Part shown: positions 48,525 through 58,411 of the stretch, piece after piece | Layout of the letters: every line of letters starts with the position of its first letter | Numbering within the stretch: position 1 is the first letter of the stretch | Origin: Vibrio superstes | GTDB lineage: Bacteria; Pseudomonadota; Gammaproteobacteria; Enterobacterales; Vibrionaceae | Reading direction: 5' to 3' | Assembly: GCF_003569005.1 (NCBI RefSeq) | Contig: NZ_BCUR01000004.1 | Coordinates: 1,711,111 to 1,775,110, forward strand | Length of the DNA stretch: 64,000 bases | Notes under the pieces: model-generated | The model's input: only the letters and a program-made list of their open reading frames with translations | What the model was told of the DNA's origin: nothing | Databases searched by the model: none | Program-made: the position numbers and the translations under genes

Positions 48525-48647
48525 CCCCCACACTCGTCATTGCCGAGTGCTCCTATCGGCAATCTTTTGGCTAAACGAACCTAGATTTCACAGAGCCAGA
48601 TTCCGCTTGGCCAGATTCCGGCTAAAACACTGCCGGAATGACGAGTC
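48525..48647. repeat. Intergenic palindromic repeat, copy B
   Basis: About 123 bp, the same structure as copy A: start CACTCGTCATTGCCGAGTG, core hairpin, AGATTCCGGC and end GCCGGAATGACGAG. The middle part has diverged. Confidence 0.8.
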
Positions 48648-48726
48648 TGTATGTACGGCTATTGTTGAACATACATCCTTCATTGCCATCTATTCACATG
48701 CCATTGCCATGCACATACGCACCATT

Positions 48727-48830
48727 GTCCCCCACTCTCGTCATTGCCGAGTGCTCTTATCGGCAATCTCTTACTACGCACACTAACTCCCTTTGAGCTA
48801 CCCTCCCTAATCGTCATGCCGGAATGACGG
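48727..48830. repeat. Intergenic palindromic repeat, copy C
   Basis: About 104 bp. It starts as copies A and B and ends GCCGGAATGACGG, but lacks the internal AGATTCCGGC segment. The rest of 48188-48863 holds spacer DNA with no gene. Confidence 0.75.
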
Positions 48831-48863
48831 TTGTGTCGAACATAGTCAATGGCATACCCGCGT

Positions 48864-50741
48864 TTACCTCTCCAACACCCTCTCAATCTCAGTCAAACTA
48901 CTTGGATCATCAATCGTTGATGGCACCACGTACTGCTCGCCATCGGCAATTTGGCGAATCACGCGACGCAAGATTTTACCGGAACGGGTTTTAGGTAACC
49001 TATCCACCACCAGCGCTTGGTCAAAGCACGCTACAGCGCCGATCTCTGCTCTAACCTTGCCCACTAACTCAGAAGCAAGGGTGGCGTCTTCCATAGATAC
49101 ACCGTCTTTAAGCACAACTAAGCCCAGCGGTTTCTGACCCTTAAGGTCATCATGGATACCCACAACAGCACATTCCGCTATGGCTGGATGGCCACCAACC
49201 ACCTCTTCCATCTCACCAGTCGACAATCTGTGTCCAGCGACGTTAATCACATCATCAATACGACCCATGATGAACAGGTAGCCATCTTCATCCATGTAGC
49301 CGCCATCACCTGACAGGTAATACCCATCAAAATGACTCAGATACCCAGATTGGAACCTATCGTGATTCCGCCATACCGTTGGCAAGCAACCTGGAGGTAG
49401 CGGGCGTTTTAGGGTTACGTAGCCTTGCTGATTAGCGCTCGCTTTATCTCCCGATTCATCCAAAATTTCCACTTGATAACCCGGAACAGGTACGGTTGCC
49501 GACCCTGGCTTTACTGGCATCATTTCAATGCCCGTTAAATTGGCGGCGATTGCCCAGCCGGTTTCTGTTTGCCACCAGTGGTCGATAACCGGCTTACTGG
49601 TCATCTGCGTCACCCACTCCAGCGTTGGTGGATCTAGCCTTTCACCCGCCATGAAGATAGTATCAAGCTTGCTAAGGTCATATTTTGCTAGCTCAACCCC
49701 TTGCGGGTCTTCTTTCTTGATGGCCCTAAATGCCGTTGGAGCCGAGAATATCGCCTGCACCTCATACTCCTCGCACACTCGCCAAAATGCACCGGGATCT
49801 GGTGTTCTTACTGGCTTGCCCTCAAATAACAAAGTGGTGCAGCCATGGATTAAGGGCGCATACACAATATACGAGTGACCTACTACCCAGCCCACATCAG
49901 ATGCGGCCCAAAAAACTCTGTCTTGGTCAATATTGTAGATACTGCTCATCGAATACTTCATCGCAACCGCATGTCCGCCATTATCGCGAACCACACCCTT
50001 AGGTTTACCTGTGGTGCCTGAGGTATACAAAATGTATAACGGGTCAGTCGCTTTAACAGGAACACACTCATGAGGCTTTGCAGCAAATACCGCTGTTTGC
50101 CAATCAACATCGCGCTCGTGACCAAGCTCTGCCAACGCTTGCGGGCGCTGGAATACCACTACATTTGAAGGCTTCCAGCGACTATCCATGATCGCCTTGT
50201 CCACCAAGGGCTTATACTCCAGTACCTTGTTCACTTCGATGCCACACGAAGCGGTCAAAACCACCTTTGGCTCAGCATCCTCGATACGCACGGCTAACTC
50301 ATTAGGCGCAAACCCGCCGAACACCACAGAATGAATAGCGCCCAATCTGGCACAAGCGAGCATTGCCATCGCAGCCTCAGGGATCATTGGCATGTAAATC
50401 ACCACGCGATCCCCCTTTTCCACACCAAGATTGCTGAGCATCCCTGCCACTTTCGCAACCTCATCGCGCAGCTCAACATAGGAATAACGCTTTTTGGTGC
50501 CCGTGACTGGCGAATCATAAATCAGCGCCGTGTTGTTGGCTCGGCCATTGGCAACGTGGTAATCCAGCGCAAGCCAACAGGTATTCAGCTCGCCGTCAGC
50601 AAACCAGCGCTCAATGCCATTTTCATCATCAGATAAGATCTGAGTAGGAAACGTAAACCAATCTATCTGCTGAGCCTGTTCTTTCCAAAACTGCTGAGGA
50701 TTAGTCGCAGCATTGTTATATTCATCCTGATAGTTCGACAT
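48864..50741 (-). CDS. prpE: Propionyl-CoA synthetase PrpE
   Basis: The 625-residue acyl-CoA synthetase (EC 6.2.1.17) activates propionate to propionyl-CoA using ATP. Motifs: P-loop-like 'YTSGTTGKPKGVVRD', 'HWWQTETGW' (A5), 'YYLSGDGGYMDEDGYLFIMGR' (A7/A8) and the acetylation-sensitive Lys in 'PKTRSGKILRRV'. Last gene of the prpBCDE operon, 13 bases after prpD. Cytoplasmic. Confidence 0.97.
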   Translation of the reverse strand: MSNYQDEYNNAATNPQQFWKEQAQQIDWFTFPTQILSDDENGIERWFADGELNTCWLALDYHVANGRANNTALIYDSPVTGTKKRYSYVELRDEVAKVAGMLSNLGVEKGDRVVIYMPMIPEAAMAMLACARLGAIHSVVFGGFAPNELAVRIEDAEPKVVLTASCGIEVNKVLEYKPLVDKAIMDSRWKPSNVVVFQRPQALAELGHERDVDWQTAVFAAKPHECVPVKATDPLYILYTSGTTGKPKGVVRDNGGHAVAMKYSMSSIYNIDQDRVFWAASDVGWVVGHSYIVYAPLIHGCTTLLFEGKPVRTPDPGAFWRVCEEYEVQAIFSAPTAFRAIKKEDPQGVELAKYDLSKLDTIFMAGERLDPPTLEWVTQMTSKPVIDHWWQTETGWAIAANLTGIEMMPVKPGSATVPVPGYQVEILDESGDKASANQQGYVTLKRPLPPGCLPTVWRNHDRFQSGYLSHFDGYYLSGDGGYMDEDGYLFIMGRIDDVINVAGHRLSTGEMEEVVGGHPAIAECAVVGIHDDLKGQKPLGLVVLKDGVSMEDATLASELVGKVRAEIGAVACFDQALVVDRLPKTRSGKILRRVIRQIADGEQYVVPSTIDDPSSLTEIERVLER

Positions 50742-50754
50742 AGCCTGTCTCCAA

Positions 50755-52206
50755 TTAGTTGATGACCAACAGATTCATGAACTCTTGAACTGGGGTTTGC
50801 TCTAAGCGGTTGGCATCCTTACATAGCGCAAAGACTTTCTGACAGCTTGCTTCTGGGTAACGTGTACGTAGGTTGCTCAAATACTTCTGTTCTAGAACAG
50901 GAATGCCCTCTTCTCTGCGGCGACGGTGACCAATTGGGTATTCAACCTCAACTTTTTGAGTTGAACTTCCATCTTTAAAGAACACCTGAATGGCGTTGGC
51001 AATAGAACGCTTCTCAGGATCGAGATACTCATGGGTATATCGAGTATCTTCGACAATACTCATCTTATTACGAAGATCATCGATGCGTTTATCGCCTTTG
51101 TGGAAGCCGTCTTCATAATGTTCAGCAATCAGGTCGCCGTGAATCAAGGGGACAGCAATCATGTATTGCAGGCAGTGGTCTCGGTCTGCCGGGTTTGCCA
51201 GTTCACCCACCTTAGAGATAATGCGAATCGCCGATTCATGAGTGGTCACCTCAATACGCTCAATCTCATCAAGGCGCTCTTTTACCTCGCTGTGCAAGGT
51301 CACCGCGGCCTCTACAGCCGTTTGTGAGTGGAACTCAGCAGGGAAAGAGATCTTAAATAGAACGTTTTCCATCACGTAGCTGTTAAACGGTTGGTTCACC
51401 TTAAACTGCTCACCCTTAAACAGAACATCGAAGTAACCCCACCCCGGCGCAGATAACACGGTGGGAATGCCCATCTCACCCTTCATGGTGATCATCGCAA
51501 GACGCACTGCACGCGAGGTGGCGTCACCCGCAGCCCAAGACTTACGCGAGCCTGCATTAGGCGCGTGACGATAGGTACGCAATGCTCCGCCATCCGCCCA
51601 AGCATGGGACAATGCATCAATCACTTGGTCGCGATTACCGCCCAGCATTTTAGTTACCACTGCCGTTGAAGCAACACGCACCAAAAGGACGTGGTCTAGC
51701 CCCACTCGGTTAAAGCTATTCTCTAGCGCCAGAACGCCCTGGATCTCGTGGGCTTTGATCATTGCCGTTAGCACATCGCGCATGGTCAAAGGCGCTTTGC
51801 CCTCAGATACCGCTACTTGGCTTAAATAATCCGCCACCGCCAATATTGCACCCAGGTTATCCGATGGATGGCCCCATTCAGCCGCGAGCCATGTATCGTT
51901 AAAATCAAGCCAGCGCACAATACAGCCAATATTAAAGGCGGCGGTAATTGGGTCTAGCACATGAGAAGTACCCGGTACGCGCGCACCATTGGCAACCTGC
52001 ATACCTGGCACCACTGCGCCTAAATGCTTGGTACACTCAGGGAAGCGAAGCGCAAGCAAGCCACAACCAATGGTATCCATTAAGCAGTTTCGCGCAGTAT
52101 CGTAGGCTTCGCTGGATTCAATTTCAGTGTTCATTACATAGTCGGCAATGGTGACTAACAGTTCATCAGGGGCTTGGCGTTCATTAATATCTACATTGTT
52201 GCTCAT
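50755..52206 (-). CDS. prpD: 2-methylcitrate dehydratase PrpD
   Basis: The 483-residue MmgE/PrpD-family enzyme dehydrates 2-methylcitrate to 2-methyl-cis-aconitate without an iron-sulfur cluster. Recognisable segments: '[20 protein letters not shown]', '[32 protein letters not shown]' (in parts), '[17 protein letters not shown]' and '[18 protein letters not shown]'. Hydration to methylisocitrate is then left to an aconitase. It lies 12 bases after prpC. Many Vibrio clusters use AcnD and PrpF at this position instead. Confidence 0.96.
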   Translation of the reverse strand: MSNNVDINERQAPDELLVTIADYVMNTEIESSEAYDTARNCLMDTIGCGLLALRFPECTKHLGAVVPGMQVANGARVPGTSHVLDPITAAFNIGCIVRWLDFNDTWLAAEWGHPSDNLGAILAVADYLSQVAVSEGKAPLTMRDVLTAMIKAHEIQGVLALENSFNRVGLDHVLLVRVASTAVVTKMLGGNRDQVIDALSHAWADGGALRTYRHAPNAGSRKSWAAGDATSRAVRLAMITMKGEMGIPTVLSAPGWGYFDVLFKGEQFKVNQPFNSYVMENVLFKISFPAEFHSQTAVEAAVTLHSEVKERLDEIERIEVTTHESAIRIISKVGELANPADRDHCLQYMIAVPLIHGDLIAEHYEDGFHKGDKRIDDLRNKMSIVEDTRYTHEYLDPEKRSIANAIQVFFKDGSSTQKVEVEYPIGHRRRREEGIPVLEQKYLSNLRTRYPEASCQKVFALCKDANRLEQTPVQEFMNLLVIN

Positions 52207-52218
52207 AATAAATTCCTT

Positions 52219-53358
52219 TTATTTACGCTTCTCAATAGGTAACCAGTCTTGATGCTCAGGGCCGGTGTAATCTGCACTTGGTCTAATGATTCGGTTATTC
52301 TCTCGCTGCTCGTAAACGTGCGCCGCCCAACCCGTCAATCGACTGATCACAAAGATTGGCGTGAATAGCTTGGTAGGAATATCCATAAAGTGATAGGCCG
52401 AGGCATGGAAGAAATCGGCATTGCAGAACAAGCCTTTCTCTCGCTTCATGACCGATTCAACGCGCTCTGAAACAGCATAAAGGCGGGTATCACCCACTGA
52501 TTCAGACAATACCTTTGACCAGTGCTTAATCAGTGCATTTCGTGGGTCTGACTCGCGATAAACCGCATGACCAAAGCCCATGATCTTGTCTTTTGCTTCT
52601 AGCATTTTCAGGATCTTCTGTTCTGCTTCTTCAGCACTTTTCCAATCTTGAATCATCTCCATCGCCGCTTCATTTGCCCCGCCATGCAGAGGACCACGCA
52701 AAGTACCAATGGCAGCCGTAATACAAGAGTGAATATCTGAAAGGGTTGAAGCGCAGACGCGAGCGGCAAACGTTGAGGCATTGAATTCATGCTCTGCATA
52801 CAAAATTAACGAGCAGTGCATTACTTGCTTATGAAGCTCTGAGGGGGATGTATCTGTGAGCAATTTTAAGAAGTAACCACCAATACAAGACTCAGACTGA
52901 TCTTCGGTATCCACTCGCACGCCATCATGGCTAAAGCGATACCAATAACAAATCATGGCCGGAAACAGTGCTAACATTCTTTCTGTAGCTTGCTGTTGCT
53001 GTGAGAAATCTTGCTCTTGTTCAAGGTTACCCAATACCGAACAACCGGTTCGCATTACGTCCATTGGGTGCGCCGTTGCCGGAATAAGCTCAAGGGCTTT
53101 CTTTAACGCATCCGGCAGACCGCGCTGCGCCACTAAGGCTGTTTTGTACTGATCAAGCTCGGTTTGGTTAGGCAGATGTCCGCGCAATAGTAGATGCGCT
53201 ACCTCTTCAAATTCCGCATGCTTGGCTAGATCTGAAATATCGTACCCTCGATAGGTAAGCCCCGTACCCGATTTACCCACGGTACATAATGAGGTAACAC
53301 CGGCCGATTGGCCTCGCAGTCCTGCGCCTCCAATTGGCGCGGTAGTTGTTAATGGCAT
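52219..53358 (-). CDS. prpC: 2-methylcitrate synthase PrpC
   Basis: The 379-residue citrate-synthase-family enzyme condenses propionyl-CoA with oxaloacetate. Conserved parts: 'LTYRGYDISDLAKHAEFEEVAHLLLRG' (given in pieces), the catalytic His region 'GTLRGPLHGGANEAAM', 'MGFGHAVYRESDPRN' and 'FTPIFVISRLTGWAAHVYEQ' near the end. The ATG at 53358 has AAGGAG five bases before it; the upstream GTG at 53364 is too close to that site and is rejected. Confidence 0.97.
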   Translation of the reverse strand: MPLTTTAPIGGAGLRGQSAGVTSLCTVGKSGTGLTYRGYDISDLAKHAEFEEVAHLLLRGHLPNQTELDQYKTALVAQRGLPDALKKALELIPATAHPMDVMRTGCSVLGNLEQEQDFSQQQQATERMLALFPAMICYWYRFSHDGVRVDTEDQSESCIGGYFLKLLTDTSPSELHKQVMHCSLILYAEHEFNASTFAARVCASTLSDIHSCITAAIGTLRGPLHGGANEAAMEMIQDWKSAEEAEQKILKMLEAKDKIMGFGHAVYRESDPRNALIKHWSKVLSESVGDTRLYAVSERVESVMKREKGLFCNADFFHASAYHFMDIPTKLFTPIFVISRLTGWAAHVYEQRENNRIIRPSADYTGPEHQDWLPIEKRK

Positions 53359-53435
53359 AATCACTCCTTGTATCCCGTCTGCGCAGTTACTGCTGTTCTA
53401 TCTATACGCGTTTCAGGCTTTTCATTAATCCGATA

Positions 53436-54323
53436 TCACGATTGGCGAAATAGCTTATCCAGTTTGTCTTCAAAGTCGTGATAATTTAGGTAGTCATACA
53501 GCTCCGCTCGTGTCTGCATATCCCCAAGCAGGGCTTCTTGATTGCGTTGTTCTAATAAGTGCATATAGGTCATTTCTGCGGCTTTATTCATAGCGCGGAA
53601 CGCCGACAATGGATAAAGCACCACGTCCACACCCACCTGTGCTAATTCGTCGCAGTTATACAGCGGCGTTTGGCCAAACTCAGTGATGTTGGCCAAGATA
53701 GGCACTGCCTTTCCCGTTGCTGACTGCAGAGCCTTAGAGAAGGCTTGATACTGACCCAGTTCATTCATGGCCTCAGGGAAGATCATGTCTGCCCCCGCTT
53801 CAACACAGGCAATGGCACGCTCAATGGCTTTATCCATGCCCTCTACCGCCAATGCATCGGTGCGCGCCATAATCACAAAGTCAGGATCGATTCGCGCATC
53901 AACGCAGGCTTTAACCCTATCCACCATCTCTTGCTGAGTAACGATTTCCTTGTTTGGACGATGCCCACAACGCTTCTGTGCCACCTGATCTTCAATGTGC
54001 ACCGCGCCTGCACCGGCTTTTTCTATGGACTTAATGCAGCGGGCAATATTAAACGCACCACCAAACCCCGTATCTATGTCCACCAGCAAGGGTAAGTCAC
54101 AGGCATTGGTCACACGCTCCACATCCACCAGCACATCATTAAGGTCGGTAATGCCCAAATCCGGTAAACCGTAAGACGCGTTAGCAATACCGCCACCCGA
54201 CAGATAAATCGCTTGATGCCCTACCTGCTTTGCCATCAACGCACAATAAGCATTAATGGTGCCGACGATTTGTAATGGGTGGTTGTCCGCCACCGCCTGT
54301 CTAAACTTCTTTCCTTGGCTCAT
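53436..54323 (-). CDS. prpB: Methylisocitrate lyase PrpB
   Basis: The 295-residue TIM-barrel enzyme cleaves 2-methylisocitrate to pyruvate and succinate. The catalytic Cys is C119 in '[10 protein letters not shown]'. The magnesium- and substrate-binding segments '[19 protein letters not shown]' and '[15 protein letters not shown]' are complete. First structural gene of the operon, 18 bases after the GntR-type regulator gene, so probably in the same transcript. Confidence 0.97.
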   Translation of the reverse strand: MSQGKKFRQAVADNHPLQIVGTINAYCALMAKQVGHQAIYLSGGGIANASYGLPDLGITDLNDVLVDVERVTNACDLPLLVDIDTGFGGAFNIARCIKSIEKAGAGAVHIEDQVAQKRCGHRPNKEIVTQQEMVDRVKACVDARIDPDFVIMARTDALAVEGMDKAIERAIACVEAGADMIFPEAMNELGQYQAFSKALQSATGKAVPILANITEFGQTPLYNCDELAQVGVDVVLYPLSAFRAMNKAAEMTYMHLLEQRNQEALLGDMQTRAELYDYLNYHDFEDKLDKLFRQS

Positions 54324-54341
54324 TATTTTGTCCTCAATGGA

Positions 54342-55007
54342 TCAATCAATTTCAGATTCGAGTAGACGACGGCTACCTGAGATATGACGACGCATCAGTA
54401 TCTCAGCCAGTTCCTCATCGCGGTTTCGAATCGCTTCTAAGATAAATTGGTGTTCTAGTAGAGCTTTGTGCGGATCGTTGTGTCTTCTCGGAGACTGATA
54501 ACGATACATTCGAATTAAGTGATACAGCTCGCCGCACAACAGCTTTATCAAATGCGAGTTACGGCTGGCGTGAATGATCTGATGATGGAAATCGAAATCT
54601 CCTTGCTGCAGGGCATAGGACTCTCCATCTCGGTTGGCAAGATGATCGCCGTGGGCTTCAAGCAGCAGCGTTAATCTCTCTAACTCTGGCTCGGTAATGT
54701 GCTTGGCTGCCAACCTTGCAGCCATACCTTCTAAAGACTCGCGAACACAATACAGTTCCACCAAGTGCTGTTTAGACACGCTAATGACTCGAGCGCCAAC
54801 ATGCGGGATGCGCTCAATCAGCCCCACCCCCTCTAAACGCATCAAGGCTTCACGCAATGGTCCGCGGCTCACTTCAAAGCGTTTCGCAAGCTCTGGTTCT
54901 GAGATCTTACTGCCCTCAGCTAAATCACCACTGACCACGGCTTCGATAAGAAACTCGGTAAGATTCTCGGATTTGGTTGAGTCTTTTACTAACTGGGGAA
55001 TATTCAT
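54342..55007 (-). CDS. GntR (FadR/FCD) family regulator of the prp operon
   Basis: The 221-residue protein has an N-terminal winged helix-turn-helix ('LIEAVVSGDLAEGSKISEPELAK', 'VSRGPLREALMRLEGVGLIERIPHVGARV') and a C-terminal helical FCD ligand domain ('CVRESLEGMAARLAAKHI', 'HHQIIHASRNSHLIKLLCGELYHLIRMYR'). The FCD metal ligands appear intact. It lies at the head of the prp genes and in vibrios such a GntR protein controls them, probably with a methylcitrate-cycle intermediate as ligand. The ATG at 55007 is chosen over a GTG at 55013. Confidence 0.9.
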   Translation of the reverse strand: MNIPQLVKDSTKSENLTEFLIEAVVSGDLAEGSKISEPELAKRFEVSRGPLREALMRLEGVGLIERIPHVGARVISVSKQHLVELYCVRESLEGMAARLAAKHITEPELERLTLLLEAHGDHLANRDGESYALQQGDFDFHHQIIHASRNSHLIKLLCGELYHLIRMYRYQSPRRHNDPHKALLEHQFILEAIRNRDEELAEILMRRHISGSRRLLESEID

Positions 55008-55013
55008 TTCCAC

Positions 55014-55503
55014 TTCACATTGTCGACAATCTGTAATTTATGGTTAAAAAATAGGCTCATTAATCACTAAATACAATCAAATTGTTTACAATTTAGACTA
55101 AAGGCTAATACGAAGCGCTTAGCAATACGGGTTAGATCACGCTTTTTTGAGAGAAGGAAGAGGTTGTTGAACTGAATGTGGGATTTGACTAAAAAATGGA
55201 CACAGGCAGACGCATAATACCAATCACACTAAGTAAGTGATCAGAAATAGCGTAGGAAAAATTCTCGATTGAGTTCGCTCTTTTTCCAAAGCCTTGTGTT
55301 AATGCCTTTATATTTTGTTGTCCGAGTTACACAGATCGCCAAAGACATCTTCATCACAATGACAAGATGGTTATAAACTGGGGAGCAGCTATCCACCAAA
55401 CGAATGTACTCATTCTTAGATGAATACTTTTATGAGGATATAATTTGTGTGTTAATTAATTGTTCGAATATTATCACTAGGCATTACAAGTGAATAAATA
55501 GAT
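55014..55503. other. Intergenic region downstream of a small orphan gene
   Basis: 490 bases between the GntR gene and the orphan gene at 55504. It contains the left part of the MITE-like family (55217-55264). The segment next to 55014 should hold the prp operon promoter. A run of AT-rich sequence follows, with nothing else recognised. Confidence 0.5.
55217..55264. repeat. Truncated copy of the MITE-like element
   Basis: ATACCAATCACACTAAGTAA and the following TCAGAAATAGCGTAGGAAAA match the left 48 bases of the element at 6899 (a few mismatches). No matching right inverted repeat was found in the next 250 bases, so this is a 5' remnant. Confidence 0.75.
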
Positions 55504-55782
55504 CTATCTAAAAGATGAAGAAATCCATTCAAACTTGCCTTTACTCTCAATATATAGCTTTTGCTGACGCTGATTCTTATATTTGTTAGGCATAATATTG
55601 CACACATGCCTATTTTTATATCCATCGGCACTGTAAGGATTTGTTGTATATATCTCCCCTTCTGAACCTTGCCATAGATCGAACCCTGCAAAATCCTTGC
55701 GGTGCAGTTTGATTAAGGCATTCTGTGCGAGCTTGACTTCAGATTTACTATTATTAAATCTAGGGACATCGGGTATATACAT
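55504..55782 (-). CDS. Small orphan protein
   Basis: A 92-residue, basic protein ('YIPDVPRFNNSKSEVKLAQNA', 'DFAGFDLWQGSEGEIYT', 'CNIMPNKYKNQRQQKLYIESKG'). No signal peptide, no recognised domain. The ribosome-binding site is weak (AAAGAAA). A 79-residue frame overlaps it in another frame and is less likely. It may be a real gene or a remnant; the mix of hydrophobic and charged residues looks protein-like. Confidence 0.4.
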   Translation of the reverse strand: MYIPDVPRFNNSKSEVKLAQNALIKLHRKDFAGFDLWQGSEGEIYTTNPYSADGYKNRHVCNIMPNKYKNQRQQKLYIESKGKFEWISSSFR

Positions 55783-55966
55783 ATTTTTCTTTATCTAAAA
55801 CTTTCAGGCATAACGACATCATTCCATACAACGTAAATAGCAACTAATGACATAGGTCTCTATCTGTTATGTCGAATTTGCTATATCACTCTTATGGGGC
55901 AACAGCAAAGGGATTCAGAGCAAGCCCTAAATCCCTATTTTCATCTCTTAGGTTCAGCTTAAAGGC

Positions 55967-57250
55967 TTACCACCAAGCCTCAAACATTGCACCTACAGTC
56001 AAGGTATCTTCGTCACGAGTGGCCAACGTGCCATCGTCGTTACGTACAGTGTACTCATTGTCTGAGTTACCGTAAGTTGCGTAGAAACGTAGCATTGGAC
56101 GTGCTGTACCCATATCACCGAACGAGATGTTCTGAGAAATAGTTGTCTTCCAAGACGTGTTCTTAGCGTCGATGTCATCGAAATCAACTACGTTGTAGCC
56201 ACCCTCTAACCATGTTGAGTGAGTGTTGTTCCACGCGTACGTTGGACGAACAATAACGTTATAGTTCACACGATCGTCGATGTCCTTGCCTTCAAGAGAC
56301 TGGTATGCCGTCTGGTACTCTAAACCAATTTGGTTAGTTACAGAGTAAGTACCATCCAAACTCACTAGCATTGCTTCTTGATCTTTCGCCAAATCGAACA
56401 CGCTGTCTTTTGCGTTATCTGAGTAACGAACGACTAGGTTCTGGCCAAACATGCTCAACTGAGTTGCAAGTTGGTATGCCGTGTTAGCTGTATCGCCTGT
56501 ATCGTTATCTTCAACAGAGTCTGATGAGAAACCGTAGTTAGCGAAGAAGCTAAGATCAGCAGGCCCAAAGTTTATGCTGTGCAATTTAGAGGTAACGGCG
56601 TAGCGACCGTTGTCACCCGGGCTGCCGTTGCCATCAGCTTGTGCAACAACCGATAAATCAAAGCCAACATTGCCACCTAGGCCAAGGTTATAGAAACCAG
56701 CACCTTGACCATCGTGATTCATCCAGAAGTAGTCATTTAGGCCAATTTGAGGACGCTGGTTGAAGTCGCGACCTGCCCAAAGGTAAAGATCTGGCTGAGC
56801 ATCAAACAGGTTTGAAACACCGGCATAGAACTTCTTCAGGCCCACGTCATCGCCCCAATGCTCAAGCATTACTGCCACATTCCAGATAGCGCCTTCATCA
56901 TTCTCAAATATTTTAGCAAACTGGAATTCACCGCCATTGCCTTCGTTGCCTAAGCGACCAGTAGCGTTGCCGTTTAGGGCACCGTCAGAATTCACGTATT
57001 TAGCGTCGTCTGTTTCAAACGCCGAGCCGTAGCGAGCGTAACCAGAGAACACAACACCTAGCGGTACGTCTAGTTCTGCTGGCAAAATTGCAGGCTGTTG
57101 ATCATCAAAGTAATCAAGAGTAACCGCTTTCTCTTCCAGAGCTGATAAGCGTTGTTGTAGTTCTTCAATTTCAGAGTTTGCCAATGCTGGCGCTGCACCT
57201 AAAACGGCAGCAACCGATAAAGACAATGGTAAAAACTTAAACTGTTTCAT
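55967..57250 (-). CDS. LamB-type maltoporin family porin
   Basis: The 427-residue outer-membrane protein has a signal peptide of about 24 residues ('GAAPALANS'). A short coiled-coil region follows ('IEELQQRLSALEEKAV'), as in sugar porins with an N-terminal coil. 'VFSGYARYGSAF' opens the barrel and the end is 'LTVGAMFEAWW' with the aromatic C terminus. 'GRLGNEGNGGEFQF' and 'FYAGVSNLFDAQPDLYLWAGRDF' are typical of the LamB family. It forms a trimeric sugar channel; the sugar is not known. The promoter lies in the long gap before 57251. Good ribosome-binding site (GAGGAATATAC). Confidence 0.9.
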   Translation of the reverse strand: MKQFKFLPLSLSVAAVLGAAPALANSEIEELQQRLSALEEKAVTLDYFDDQQPAILPAELDVPLGVVFSGYARYGSAFETDDAKYVNSDGALNGNATGRLGNEGNGGEFQFAKIFENDEGAIWNVAVMLEHWGDDVGLKKFYAGVSNLFDAQPDLYLWAGRDFNQRPQIGLNDYFWMNHDGQGAGFYNLGLGGNVGFDLSVVAQADGNGSPGDNGRYAVTSKLHSINFGPADLSFFANYGFSSDSVEDNDTGDTANTAYQLATQLSMFGQNLVVRYSDNAKDSVFDLAKDQEAMLVSLDGTYSVTNQIGLEYQTAYQSLEGKDIDDRVNYNVIVRPTYAWNNTHSTWLEGGYNVVDFDDIDAKNTSWKTTISQNISFGDMGTARPMLRFYATYGNSDNEYTVRNDDGTLATRDEDTLTVGAMFEAWW

Positions 57251-58325
57251 GTATATTCCTCAGACCAAAAATAAAGTTAGAATTATGATTTGTTTTCGTT
57301 GGAGGAGATTACAGCCAATTTAAAAACCTGAATATGAATAACAGAAATTCACCTAGCGTTTATCAGAAAATAATAAGCAATGAGTAAGTAATAGTTGAAC
57401 TCAATTAAGTAACGGCATAAATAAACCGCACAGCATGAACATAAACAACTGATATTAATGTAAAAAATTATTTGTATTTAGATATAAGTTTCCAGTTTTT
57501 AACATATAAAACCGGCGTGCGCCGTAATTATTTAAAACACCATGAATTACAGTTATTCTTTTTTGATTAATCTGAAATAACAATCAACACTTGAACCATT
57601 AATTCTTAACCTTATTTTAACCAACTACTAGAATATCAATAACGCAATATGGAAAATCGTCAATATTTGCATTTCTTCAAGCATAGATTTCAGCATGTGA
57701 ATCACACTTTAAAATGATTTATCACAAGTCATTGAACGTCAGTTAAGAGGATACTGATTAACTAAAGCACATAAGAGGTGAATGAAAGAATGTTATGTGT
57801 CCTCAGAAGTGTAACACCTATCTAAGTGGTTAATATTCATGTATTTAAAGGTGAACTAAACTAAAGTTCAATTCTTCTAGAGTTAGTGCTTTCTGTTATG
57901 AATGCAATCTAGCAGGAGTGATGTTGCCAAACTCATTTATGCCCCTTTCCGTAGTTGCGTCGCTATTCATCTCAATTCATCACTAAATAATGAATTCATC
58001 ATTTGATGATGAAAAATGATGAAAATTGGTCATGTTTTTCTCAGAACACGCAGATATTCAGAAATAGTTGAAGGACGGGTTAACTCAGAATTGTCCAAAC
58101 GTTTTACGACACTTGTAATCAGGCTCGCTCGGGGACAATAGCGCCTTAGATTGATTGCTCTAAAACGTTTATGCCCCATTGTGGTTCAGAGTAAATACTC
58201 ATTCAAATCATGTTAAAGTGAATTTGCACTACAACAAGTAATGCGAAATCTACTCATTTAGGGCTTATACATCTCTTAGTAACCTAAATACCTTGTTTTT
58301 CTGATAAGGTATTGATTAGTAATTG
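57251..58325. other. Long AT-rich intergenic region
   Basis: About 1.07 kb without a gene above 60 codons. It contains the porin promoter near 57251-57350, several ATG-rich short repeats (ATGAATTCATCATTTGATGATG near 57991), the first R1 copy (58091-58146) and AT-rich linker. This is likely the junction between chromosome backbone and accessory DNA. A TGTGA-A-TCACA motif near 57697 has too short a spacer to be a CRP site. Confidence 0.5.
58091..58146. repeat. Direct repeat R1 flanking the cassettes (left copy)
   Basis: About 55 bp: TGTCC, then AAACGTTTTACGACACTTGT, AATCAGGCTCG, CGGGGACAA. It recurs with small changes at 60013-60080 in the same orientation, about 1.9 kb away, so the two copies bound the cassette region. 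Confidence 0.75.
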
Positions 58326-58396
58326 AGTCAACCTGTGAAAGACGGCATGATGTGAGAGTGAAAAGCGACTGCTTGCCGTCTAATTAGCGTTATGTG
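58326..58396. other. attC site of an integron cassette (short type)
   Basis: About 71 bp. Ends GCGTTATGTG with the core G-TTATGT at 58389-58395. An 8 bp perfect stem, AGACGGCA / TGCCGTCT (58340-58347 and 58374-58381), brackets a loop. The left core is CAACctg. This is the site that precedes the DUF2971 cassette. Its right core is the reverse complement of the left core of the next attC (ACATAAC), as expected for one cassette. Confidence 0.75.
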
Positions 58397-58411
58397 AATT
58401 AGGAGTTCAAT

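Noticed and set aside
55452..55691. 79-codon frame overlapping the orphan at 55504
   Set aside because: It lacks a start region of its own and the overlapping 92-codon frame has a better composition, though neither is certain.
57290..57320. MalT box candidate (GGAGGA) at the LamB-type porin promoter
   Set aside because: Only one core is seen on the opposite strand near 57301; MalT promoters normally have several arranged sites.
57690..57705. Possible CRP site upstream of the LamB-type porin
   Set aside because: TGTGA and TCACA are separated by one base instead of six and the motif is more than 400 bases from the porin start.
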